Part shown: positions 49,201-60,000 of the stretch, in pieces
Position numbering within the stretch: the stretch's first letter is position 1
How the letters are laid out: the number at the start of each line of letters is the position of its first letter
Assembly: GCF_037975245.1 (NCBI RefSeq)
Contig: NC_092569.1
Location: forward strand, 11,040,501-11,100,500
Direction: 5' to 3'
Length of the DNA: 60,000 nt
Origin: Apostichopus japonicus
Taxonomy: Eukaryota > Echinodermata > Holothuroidea > Aspidochirotida > Stichopodidae
Position numbers and translations under genes: made by a program
Notes under the pieces: model-generated
Databases searched by the model: none
What the model was told of the DNA's origin: nothing
What the model saw: only the letters and a program-made list of their open reading frames with translations

Positions 49201-51730
49201 ATTGTGTTTCTTACCTCTTGCTTCTCTTTCAAAATTTTCGAAACATGGGAACCTTTAGAGCCAAATTAAATTAGTGACGTTATACATATATCTGCTAGTT
49301 AAAGTGTGATATACCTGCGTCAATTCAGTCAAATATGAAGAACGTTTATATTACTAGATTTTCTTTTAATGAAATATGCTGCCTTCTAAGATAACAATTG
49401 AAAAAAGTCGGAAATGTCAAACAAGGAACAATGTACCTGTGCATTTACAATTTTATTATTTAGAATATTATCAATTGCATTTAATTTCCGTGTTACAAAA
49501 TCTTATATGTGTAGCGTCTTTATTATCACTTTTTTTTTCTTAAAGTTTAAAAACTGACTTTTATTAAATCTTGTTTCATCTCCAAACTGTATTATGCCAC
49601 TCTCTTTCTAAATTTATTCGTTTAAACGATAAATCGTAAAATAATATTTAGGCGAAAAAACCTAGTCGATTAAAGTAATTTTGCCGTCATATATAGCGTT
49701 AACTAAAATTTATTCAAGCATATTTAAAAGAGAATAAAAAAAGCAAAGTTTAAAGTAAAGCGTCAAACAAATTATTTGAAAATAGTTTATAGTGTTATTC
49801 ACACAACGTTTTTAAATGTGTTATTTAATATATTTTCCGATCGTGGAGCTTAGCAAAATAATCATATGTTAAATCATATTCTGACTCAAGCTGTAATTCT
49901 TCATAAATTTAATTAGTATACGCTTTAAGCCATTTAATTTAGTAACAACTTCCAGTTCTAAATAGTATGCCAATGATCAAAAGCTATCACCTATCATCAT
50001 CTTACTATTATGTTTCTTACCTCTTTCCAAACTTTCTATATCGGAATAAAAAGTTAACTTTGTCTCTGTTTCTTTATATCAAAATTTAATTGAAAGCAGT
50101 TTCCTGTTTTCAAAAAGTAAAGCAATCCAATTTTGATATCTCTTCTGGAAACCTGGATTTGGGATTATATGATTCATACAGAACAAACACTTTATCTCCA
50201 CATCTCCAGTTACTTTTGTAATAAAATGTGAATATAATCTCTACTTGCTGGGATCAATAGTTTAGGTAAAAGTATTTTTAAATGGTTATAGGAATAAACA
50301 ATCAAGTCGCAAACAACATTTTGCAAGGACTAGAAAAGTATGTTGAAAATAAACAACGGCATCTATCATATTCGTGCATTGTCCAAAGTAGTGACAAATA
50401 TTCTAATGGGGTTTTGTCTGATCATTTTCAGCTGTTATCTGTCGTAAATGTTGAAAAATTGCAAATCATAATTTCTAATACACATCTAGAAAAAAGACGT
50501 TCTTCGTTAATTTGAATTCATTTTTACTTTCGGTTGCTTATTGCGACGTCTATTCACTGATGTTTCACAATCATGAATTATGAATAGTATCGATCTGTAA
50601 AGATATGATTCGAAAATGATAACAATGTTACGGACACATGTAACGTTAAATGATACATTGAGAAAACCATTAGCATTTTCTCTTCATTGCTATTTTATAA
50701 GACGTAAGCGTTTTTTCAGTATAAAAAAAATTAGACAAATGCGGTTTGCCTTTAGTCATATGACATACACCGTCTCCAGTATATCACTTTTTATTTGTCT
50801 TAAACTTTTATTATTTTAATCATTATTGAATTGGAACTTCAAATGACGCAGTTCTTTTCGACCAAAATATAGTCTTGTGTTAACAAAATGATTTATCGAT
50901 TCAAAGTAGGAAATAAACGCATTCAGAACTGTATTTGCTCTGTATCGTTGGAAGGGCATGGTAACGGATCAACGTGTTATATAATATCAGTTTATTTAAA
51001 CCTTTCAATCGGTCGAAATACTACACAAGCAAATTCTGTTTCACATCTCATGCTTTCTTGCCTAGGAGCTGACCCTGTAGTTATTGTTGTACCAGTATCC
51101 ATAAGTTTTATTTAAATTCCAATTTATTGAGATTTTGCTGTACGGTCGTAAGGAATTTGCTGAAATATAACTATAAGGAGCAATCCGATGCCAGAAATTG
51201 TGAAGCTTACTTCAAGGACGACAATATTTGACACTATATTAGTAATAACCCCTTTTCCAAATGTGTGTATGCTTTTATTTTAATCATGAAATAAATTCAA
51301 ATCATTCAGTTTTCGCATTGCAGGAAATCGGTCGATGCTCATTTCATGGAACACATGTTAGAACACATAATTTTTTTTTGTTTTACTTTATGCTATTGTT
51401 AGAAATGTCTGCTTGCACCGTATAACACTAAATCAAAATATCTGGTATAATTTCGAACAGTCATTTTCCGACGTGCGAGTAGTTTTTTAATCGATCTTTT
51501 TTTTTAAATCATTCACAAGTCTGGAACAGAATCGGGACATATAATATTATAAAAGTAAATTATAACTCAATATTCCAGTCCTCCCCGCCACCATGAAAGC
51601 AGAGATTTTGTTTGCAATGTATTTTACACCTCGTAACACAGAAAATTATCACCCAATTTTTGAAAAGTCTCTGTTACAAAAATCTGCATCGGGAAATCCA
51701 GCTGATAGCTGTGTTTCTTTTGTTATTTTT
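43228..51730 (+). repeat. non-coding block, unit 3 (remainder)
   Basis: Collinear with 12757-14200, 15235-16640 and 16690-21960 of unit 2. It additionally holds about 45540-46280, which unit 2 lacks here but which is seen at 31850-32750. A 78-codon frame at 44120-44356 with a hydrophobic start is the only possible small coding sequence (see its own entry). Confidence 0.7.
44120..44356 (+). CDS. doubtful small secreted-protein frame
   Basis: 78 codons beginning with a Leu/Phe-rich stretch (FLLLFLILFFASF) that resembles a signal peptide, then a hydrophilic tail with two cysteines. The tail frame is preserved in unit 2 (about 15276-15402) except for a TAG where unit 3 has TAT. The unit 2 sequence lacks the hydrophobic start because of the 1-kb difference at 14200-15232. 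No homologue is recognised. It may equally be chance. Confidence 0.15.
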   Translation: MANVSAPSSSPFLLLFLILFFASFHVTRFLSKQCLSSAYPLHTYDNDDYTCQTAAGNLYLKLQLMRMINMMNASQMYM

Positions 51731-51734
51731 TGAA

Positions 51735-53617
51735 ACAAAATTGTAGTTCGGTACTTTGGTATTAATTCAATGGTACTTATTTTAAAAACAATAAATAAAT
51801 TTTGTTTTTAAAAATTAAGTCTTCTTTACTTTCGGGCATAGCGTATATGTTTGGTAAATGTTAAATTTAAACTATTGCTGATAAAGTCTGCTTGAAACGT
51901 GTGAAAAATATGTTAAAAGCATCTGTTCCAATTTATTTCAATATTTCCTCACAGTTATTTTTTGCAAACTAAAATCTTATAGAATGACAAAACTCACTAG
52001 TTTAGAGCAAAATCAGGATATTCCAACGGAGTAAATTTCCCATCCATCATTGTTTACCAGGAAGGTATAATAATTATTTGTTCAAGAATTAGATTTTCCT
52101 GTTTGATTAGTTAACAGCGTTTGAATCATCAACAAAAAGGGAACAAATTCTTAACTTCTTTGTCATGGTGACATCCTTGTTAGTGTAAATCTCAGAGACA
52201 AAAAACAGTAAATGACAGGATGTAGGATTCTCCCCGTCGCCCAGAAAATAATACTTCTTTTAATCATTCTTGAAAAAAAAATTCTACCTCGGAATGATGA
52301 TGACTGTTTATCTTCAAATTGTTAACAAAATTTTATTTTAAATTAATACAGCTGAATATTTATTGGGAAACAAATGAGAGTGTGTTTCTAGACCATGGTG
52401 GTTTTGTGACTAAATTGTGTCTCTAGGCCATGGAGGTTTTGTAACTAAAGTCTGTCTCTAGGCAGTGGTGGTTATGTAACTAACTTGTGTCTCTAGACCT
52501 TGGTGATTTGAAGCTAAAATATTTTTCTAAGTAGTTGTAGTTTTGTAACTAAAGTGATGAGAGCACGGAGGCAGGTGCCTCATACATCGAATATTATATA
52601 CAAAATTGTCTACCCATTTCGCGACCTGTTTGCTAATTTAGGGTTCTCGTTGTAATATTGATGTTATCTTTAACGTACACTACGCAGCCGCTTGGTTCGC
52701 TTCTGATGAAGTGTGTTACTTCAACGAGCTCTAATTACAAATGCTACAAGATACAGTAATATTTAGTTGCTCACATCTTAATAACTTTTGTGGATTTTTT
52801 ATCTAATTGTGACTGCTACTTCAAAAAAACAAGATTTGAGAGAAATCTTTTATCTCTTAGAAAAACAAGGAAATCTTTTGTTTTTCGTGACTTTATATTT
52901 GTGATTTTGTTGTCACAACTTCTCCAGAGTGATTTTCGTAGGGCAACATGTTTGTTATATTTGTGCCAACCAGGAAATTATTGCTAAATGATACTTCGTT
53001 TATGTTAAAGAGGCATAGATATATATCAAAGTACTAGATAGAATATCTACGTTAGAGTAATTGCCTCTTCCTAAACTTGTTCGTCTAATGGCTTTGTAAC
53101 GCTTTTAACATAAATATGCGAAGTTGTGAATTCATTTGTTTATTTTACAAAACGTAACTTATATCTAGGTTTATTAGGGTGATAGTAGTGTCGTTACATA
53201 GTCATTCGTTTCAAATGATATACTCTCCGTTAAGTTTGTGTATTTGATATCAACAAAAAAGTTTCATAATTGGGGGTTAAATGGATAAACATTTGTTAAC
53301 CGAATTTACAATTCGAAAAAATAGCCTGATTAATTACATTGTTACACTGCGAACTAGAAAGTTCCAACTCGTTCCATCAACCTACTCACCTCCAAGATTT
53401 TTTTCGCATGTAGCAATAAGTGGCGAGATAGGCACGACGGTATTGTCACCAAGCCAGCCCCACCTCTCCCATACACACACATTTACAACCCTCTGTACTG
53501 CAGCATATCAGTCATTTAAAATACTGAGTAAAGTATACATCACCTCAGTTACACCTGAATACGTAGAGTTGCCATTTAACTGCGCTGTTACATTTTGTAT
53601 TAATTTCCATTTGACAG
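51735..53617 (+). repeat. C-block 5' part, copy 3 (upstream of gene 3)
   Basis: Matches 1-1938 and 21965-24061, including the minisatellite. A few internal deletions are seen near 52650-52950. No exon 1 was recognised. Confidence 0.75.
52380..52554 (+). repeat. 35-bp minisatellite, copy 3 (about 5 units)
   Basis: Same array as at 636-811, with the same unit number and order as copy 1. Confidence 0.7.
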
Positions 53618-56600
53618 GATGCTCTACAGACAATCAATGACAACACTGGTGATAATAGTGTAGGTAAGTGAACGTTGCAGGGCTCTTATCTTATGTAAAT
53701 GAGTCGTCAAAATATGACGTCATGATTAAATAACATAAAAGTTGTTCGAATATGTGGATAAACGTTATAATTATGATGTTATTTCCTAATCAGTTGTTAT
53801 GAACGTTCAGTGATCATAGTTTAGGTAAGTTAACTTTGCAGGCTTTTAATTTTATATAAATGAAGTCTTCAGGAATGACGTCATGATTAAATTTCATTAC
53901 AATTTTTGAAATGCATGGATTTATGTTATAATTATGATGTTACTTCCTAAGCAGTCGTTATTAATATTCAGTGATCATTCTTGTTATTATGTTTAATACA
54001 AATATACTTTTCGTTTTCGTTTGATTTCGAAAGATTTGTGTTCTTCCAATGATAAATTGGATATCAGCTAAAACAGTCAATGCAGCGTGTTAAATACATT
54101 AATATTAGAATACGTTAATATTAAGATTCATCGCATGCTATATGGACATGACAATTACATTTCATTTAAACTTCACTGTGAATCAACTCACAAAAGCAAA
54201 CCAATTTATTTTCTTGGACATACTAGGTTCGTCGTTTTTCTTCTACCAACAATCGAATTACCCGAGAGATTGCAGAGAAGTCCAGGAGCAATGTTCATCT
54301 CATAACTCTACTGGTGTTTTCATGATCAAACCAGATAGCTATCTAGAGCCTTTTGAGGTTTACTGTGATAACGCAGACAGTTCTGGTGGATGGACGGTAG
54401 GTCTCTACAGTCTGTTTACTTTTGTATGTTTCTTTCTCTCTTATTCTGTTTCTCTTTCCCTCCCCCTTTTTATTTACCCATTTTTCCGGGTGATACCACA
54501 ATAGGTAGATGCGCATACATAATACACAGTATGCATATCCTGATATTAAGCATTATAGACTATCTTTGGCAAAAGAATGGTTTCTAGTGACTTTTTTTCA
54601 CAATACACACATCAATTACTTTGATATCATTTCCTGAATCATTTACACTGTTAGGTAATACAACGTCGCATTGACGGTTCCATCGACTTCAGTCGTGACT
54701 GGGACAGCTACAAGTCTGGCTTCGGCTTTTTATCTCAGGAATTCTGGCTCGGTAATGAGAGGCTTTCTTACTTGACCAATCAAAAGAAGTATCAATTGGT
54801 CATTGAGATGACGTCATCGCATGGTTCCTTAATCCGTGTTTCTTACGATAACTTCCGCATTAGTGATGAATTCAGCAACTTCAAGTTGTTCAGTCTCGGA
54901 AATTTTTCTGGAAGAACAGGTAAGTTATATCAACATTTCTGCTTAAGATCCTTAATATTTGTTCCCCTTAGCTCAGTTATCAGGTCAGATGACCTTTAGT
55001 TCACCACAATTGGCAGCTTGGACTTCATATAGTCCAAAGAGCGGATCCAGAAACCTGTGATGCCCCCCACCCCCTCCTCTTCAACGCAGCACAAACAAAT
55101 GTAGTTATTGGCACATTCTTAAGTAAAAGCCTAATGTTAAACATAATTTATAGCCTAAATCTGCAATCTTAACTCGAAACTTTTTTTTTTCTGGGAGAGT
55201 GACCACAGATTCCCATACATTGGAATCAGCTTTAACGACCCATGTGCCACACTGCCTTCCTATTTAATTCGTGGATCTGCCCATGTTTACCCAATCACCA
55301 GTGTAACTTTTTCCTTCCATTTGACATTTGTATTACTATTATGTGAAACAGTAACTTGAGGAAATTACTGCTTCATTTTTAGGCTGAAAACTAATGGATT
55401 CAGTTTTGTCAGGTAAACAGTTGTCACGTATGTTAAGAGCTTATCTGAGAACAATAACAATATATGATGATATCGCTAGAGATCATTTACACCTGGCCAT
55501 GTGTTTGTTTTTCTGATGGAGTATGTTGTAATATAGGCATTTGATACAAGTTTCACAGCATGTTCATTGCAATTAAAACACACAACGAAGTTTACATCAT
55601 CAATATGTTTCAATTTTACCGACATATTTATTCCCGCAGACGTTATAACACTTTGCCCCTACAACATGGTCTATAGAAACTGCAGTAACTCCTGTCAGCG
55701 GACTTGTGGTGCTCCAGAAGTGTGTCAGGATGGGGTCTGTAATGAAGCCGAAGCCTGTGTTTGTTCCGATGGCTACTTCATGAAGGGATCAGACTGTGTA
55801 CCTCAAGAACAGTGTGGATGTTACGAATCAGAGGGACAAACAGTTATTCCAGTAAGTTGTTTGTTTTTCATTTCACTTGTATAACTTTTAGGCAGTCAAA
55901 TCTGGAGCTATATGTCAAAGAATATTCACTGTGACAGTTTCCAACTATTCTACAAACAACAGCATAGTTGAAGACTTTTCCATATAACCTGTCAGTCACT
56001 GTATAAACTATCTTTTATAATGAATGCAATATAATTTCAATCAAACTTCAATATTTAAATTTTTTTTTAGTCCATTTAACTAAACAGTCATAGGAATACC
56101 TGTCAAATTACAGTATACTCCGCGTAGAGAATTATAGTGGTTACAAAGAGACATTACAATACAGAACAGTATTTACCATGGATGATAAGAAAAACAACAT
56201 CAGGGTTAAAAATAATCTGTAAACATTAAAGTAATGAATCATTTTGTGTTTCAGGAAGGTGGCTCTTACGTGAACCCTGGATGTACAAGAAAAGGTGTTT
56301 GTACCAACGGGCAGATCACATGGGATGACGAATATGCATGCCATCCTAAAGATTGTCATGAAATTTACGAGGATGGATCCGTGGATAACGATATATACAG
56401 AATCAAACCAACCGGGTGGACCGGAGAGGCCTTTGAGGTTTACTGCAACATGTCTGACGGAGGAGGATGGACGGTAAGTCATTCCATTGATCAAAACCGC
56501 ATTGATCACACCTAATCGGTAATACACTGTATTAAACTTCACTTTAGATATTGAACCACAATGAACACACAATAATGCACTACATTATACTGTAACAAAT

Positions 56601-58714
56601 ACACTCAATACCCTCGCTGCACGTTAGAAAATACAATGCACTACATTGCACTACATAGCACTATTGTACACAAAAGTACAAAAGTGATAGAGTATACCTT
56701 CTGGTCGATTGTAGTAGAATAGGTATCTTTACATACAAGTGTAAATCACATATCAGTGTAGTGACCGTTATTGATACAAGGCTATAAATAAAAATGGATA
56801 TTCGTTCTTAATGGATTCACTTTAAACCACAGTTACCATATATCAAGATTACCCTGTTCCATTATATATAGAATATAAAACGACCAGTAAAATATGCAAA
56901 TACAATATGTTCTTATAGTGAACAAATACTGAACTGTATTTTCCTTCAGGATCTGTATCTGCTTCTCACGTTTCAAAGATCCCTTTCAAGCGTTTTGTGA
57001 TTTTGTCATATTCTCAATTCAGGCTAATATCTGCAGTAGAATGAACGATCTACGTAATGGAAATTTCTTTAATGAAAATGATTTAAAGAGGTTTTTCTTT
57101 ATCAGGTCCTTCAAATTCGTTTAAGTGAACGATTTTCAACTCTAATGTTTCTTAAAATGTTGATAATTTAGTTAATAGTTTGCTATATTTGATAATGACA
57201 TTCTTCTTCTCCACACATTTATTCAAAGGTTTTTCAACGTCGTGTGGATGGAACCGAGGATTTCTACCTCGGATGGGACAGCTACAAAGAAGGTTTTGGA
57301 GAATTAGACCACGAGTTTTGGCTTGGAAATGATAAGCTTTCTATTTTGACCAATCAAAAGAGATATGAAATCAGGATTGATATGGTCGACAGAGATGGTG
57401 CTCCGTACTATGCCAAGTTTGACTACTTCCGGATAAATGACGAAAGCGATAAATATCGGTTATCTCAACTTGGAACCTACAGTGGAACAGCGGGTTTGTT
57501 ACAATTTATTTGATTACATACACATCCTTAAGATATATGCACAATTCTACAACTATAAATGCTTCTACGGTCTGCACGTAGTTCAATGTTCTTTACTATG
57601 TGTTGTCTTGGTAATATCATATCATAAGGTTTCCTACATATATTTGACTGAAGACTTAAATAAGTGAATGTTTTGCAGTGATAATGCAATAACATATTAA
57701 CATGATGATGAGTGCATGGATTGATTCATCCATATTTCTCTTCTTGAGATTTGTATCCTTCTTTTCATAATTCACTAAAACAAAGACACAGTAAGATTAC
57801 CAACCCCATTAAACATCAACAGCAAAGTAAATCATTTTCATAACATGTTCGGTTCAAATTTCAGACCGACACATAGACACCTCTCATATACACTGACCTA
57901 TGCACACACGTCCACGCAACAATCATGCACAAAGAAAACAATACTTTCTTCGAATATACAAAATACAACATATATCAGAAGGGCAAAACCATGGCAACAC
58001 TGTTTGAGTTTGTGTCATTTAACTTACACCAAACATGCCGTATATAAGTCACCATTACGTACTACGGTTTATTCATGAACACAGTATGAACGTAATTGAT
58101 ACACCTTTTATACGTCAATTCTATAAATGAGATTAATTACTTCATCTTGCTTTTTTATGTAATTTTTTTCTTCCTAGTCATTAGATATGACAGCATATTG
58201 AATTTCAGCAGTACCGAAATATAATTTTGGAATAAAATCAAAACAAAACTAACGGAAAGAAACTAAGAATAATAAAATAACATTTAATTTGCAATAAGTG
58301 GAATAATGAACCATAAAAACGTGAATTCATTAATGAAACACTTAATTAATGAAACTCATTTCAAGCAACATTAATATGTCTGTCTTTCATTGGCATTACA
58401 TAGAATGTTAATATTAATGTTCTTTGTTCTTCTTTGTAGACTCTCTCAGCAACCCTGATGGTTATGCTCTTCGATATCACCTCAACTACCAGTTCAGTAC
58501 CAAAGATAGTGACAACGACGCTGATGGTTCCAACTGTGCGGTTACTTATCACGGTGCCTGGTGGTACAATGCTTGCTATTATTCCAACCTCAATGGAAAC
58601 TACCATGCCAGCCGAGGTAGTTATAGCAGTCCTTATTGGTATTACTTACCCGGCAGTGATTATAACATCAAATATTCAGAAATGAAGATTCGTCCCTTTC
58701 CGCAGGTAGTTTGA
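53618..58714 (+). CDS. FREP gene 3: half-FReD / TIL / FReD, EGF-like module mostly deleted
   Basis: Third tandem copy: exons 53618-53663, 54227-54396, 54655-54919, 55640-55851, 56255-56473, 57229-57493 and 58440-58714. The total is 1452 nt, 483 residues after the missing signal exon, all open. Exon five is 219 nt instead of 309: an in-frame loss of 30 codons removes four cysteines and the GYRGDG core of the EGF-like module, so the TILa remnant runs straight into the second FReD. The last exon lacks the TAG used by genes 1 and 2 and reads four codons further (PQVV) to a TGA. The calcium motif (DSDND) and GAWWY loop are intact. It may be a functional variant with a shorter, stiffer link between its two FReD parts. 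The deletion could also mark early decay, but nothing else is broken. Confidence 0.86.
56345..56352 (+). other. 90-bp in-frame deletion point in exon five of FREP gene 3
   Basis: Compared with gene 1, sequence equivalent to 4653-4742 is missing. In gene 1 the missing stretch is flanked by CCTA at 4649-4652 and again at 4739-4742. Gene 3 keeps a single CCTA here. This is the signature of a deletion between 4-bp direct repeats. It removes thirty residues of the EGF-like module without shifting frame. Confidence 0.8.
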
Positions 58715-60000
58715 GGGATTTCTAGACAAAAATGCGTATAAAAATATTTGAGTAGATCGAGCTAGTTTCCTTTTCCTCAATAAGTATATAGGACTCATGG
58801 GACTGAAAATATGGATAGAGAAGTCACGTGACTGATATTGAAAAAAAAAGTACATTGACGTCACAATAAAGTACAGGAAAACAATGAATATACTCCAGTG
58901 TTGACACTTATATATATCTAGATATATCAATGCAATACACCGTATTATCAATGTTTGCTCATTTATAAGAAATTTAACGTTGCATATTCCAAACAATACA
59001 TTGAAATAACAACCTTGAGAAAAATAAACACTTCTTTTCTCATTTTTACCTTTTTATTTATTTCAATTACTAATTACACTGGACGATAGATCAAGCCCGG
59101 TATGACCTAAAATGAAAGAAACGAACATAGTATACGTATTAATTTAGTACCCACCCAACCAACCAAGCCCACCCAACCCACCCAACCCACCCCTCACCCA
59201 ACGACACTACCACTCGACAACTTGATTTAAATATTGTGTTCTTCGAAACATCGTGTGGCAATTTATATCACAAACTTTTATGTCGCAGTTGTAATAGCAC
59301 ACGCTTTTGAGTGACAATGGGCTAAATACTGACAGTAAAAATTGTTACTCTCCTTGTAACATCCTGAAAGTTTAAATCGTTGGTCTCAGAAAATACGGAA
59401 CCGTAGAAGTGTTGTTTTAATATTAAGACCTCTTTGTTGATTAATTGAATTAACAGTTTTCAACGAAAACAAATCAACATTGTGCTGCAAAGTGATAATT
59501 TCTCAAATGTTTTCAATTTATTAACCATTTAAATAATCTACAGCAAAATGATACATTGATTAATTTAATTTCATGAACTTAGTCAATTGAAACTTTTGCA
59601 ACGTAATAATTCATTAAGTTTGCATCAGATTGTAAGCAATTTTGTTTTTATTTGGTTGAAGCAAGACTAAGGGTTTCACTCCTCTTCAAGCGTTATACGG
59701 AGAAGTATAACAACGATGCCAATCTAAAACAGAAAATCAAGCTGTTTTTTCTATAAGGAAACTGTCTGTGCGTTGCAATACACAAAGTCTACTTCTTTCA
59801 ATATAATTACATCAAATTACCGTCCGAATATCACACAGCTAATACGAGAATGAACCGATTCTCTCTGAACATTCCATTCGACCTGCTGGTTACGTAAACA
59901 TAGACCATTAATTGTGACATTTGTCCGGGATATGCGTCGTGCCGTGGTGTAATCATTTAGCGACCCAAATGAAGATCTGGTTATTTCATAGATAAAGAAG
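58715..60000 (+). repeat. C-block 3' part, copy 3 (cut by the window end)
   Basis: Matches 6878-8170 and 29085-30410. It includes the gene 3 3' UTR and an expanded (ACCC)-rich tract at about 59149-59195. No gene is seen. Confidence 0.75.
59023..59028 (+). promoter_or_regulatory. polyadenylation signal of FREP gene 3
   Basis: One AATAAA is retained. The upstream hexamer of genes 1 and 2 has become AATACA (58995-59000). Confidence 0.55.

Noticed and set aside
59149-59195. (ACCC)-rich tract as telomere-like repeat
   Set aside because: Short, irregular and not the TTAGGG type; also present after genes 1 and 2 as a small simple repeat.

Overview
This window looks like intron-rich, AT-rich genomic DNA from a marine invertebrate. 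An echinoderm such as a sea cucumber is my best guess, but this rests only on gene style: secreted fibrinogen-related lectin-like proteins in a lineage-specific cluster, a CR1-like LINE and a tRNA-derived SINE. No bacterial or viral genes are seen. The species cannot be fixed from the sequence alone.

The genes are four intact paralogues of one unusual secreted-protein family. Three lie on the + strand (coding exons 1939-6877, 24062-29084 and 53618-58714). One more divergent member lies on the - strand (39119-33399). Each can be rebuilt as seven exons with proper GT/AG junctions, matching phases and no internal stop: a short linker exon; two exons for the N-terminal two thirds of a fibrinogen-related domain (FReD); a TIL (trypsin-inhibitor-like, cysteine-rich) exon; an exon joining a TILa/EGF-like module to the start of a second FReD; and two more exons that complete it. 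Only the second FReD carries the calcium-site and ligand-pocket subdomain. The first exon, with the start Met and signal peptide, was not located for any copy.

The layout is a tandem segmental duplication. A C-block holding one + strand gene occurs at about 1-9375, 21965-31555 and 51735-window end. A long non-coding block precedes it at about 11296-21960 and again at 40330-51730, giving a repeat period near 29-30 kb between units 2 and 3. The first junction (9490-11280) carries a (TA)n tract and a decayed CR1-like LINE fragment. The second (31560-40325) carries the inverted paralogue and a displaced copy of sequence otherwise found inside the non-coding block. Unit 2 also has a tRNA-derived SINE set in (TA)n tracts, a 77-bp tandem repeat, and about 1 kb absent from unit 3.

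The family probably acts extracellularly. FReD proteins with the DxDND calcium site and the GAWWY disulfide loop (ficolins, tachylectins, FREPs) recognise acetylated sugars, and TIL/EGF modules act as protein-protein or protease-inhibitor modules. The most interesting signals are the split double-FReD architecture, its phase symmetry (an exon-skipped single-FReD isoform is possible in frame), remodelled ligand loops (an extra Cys in gene 2, a 20-residue Tyr-rich insertion in the - strand gene), and loss of most of the EGF-like module in gene 3.
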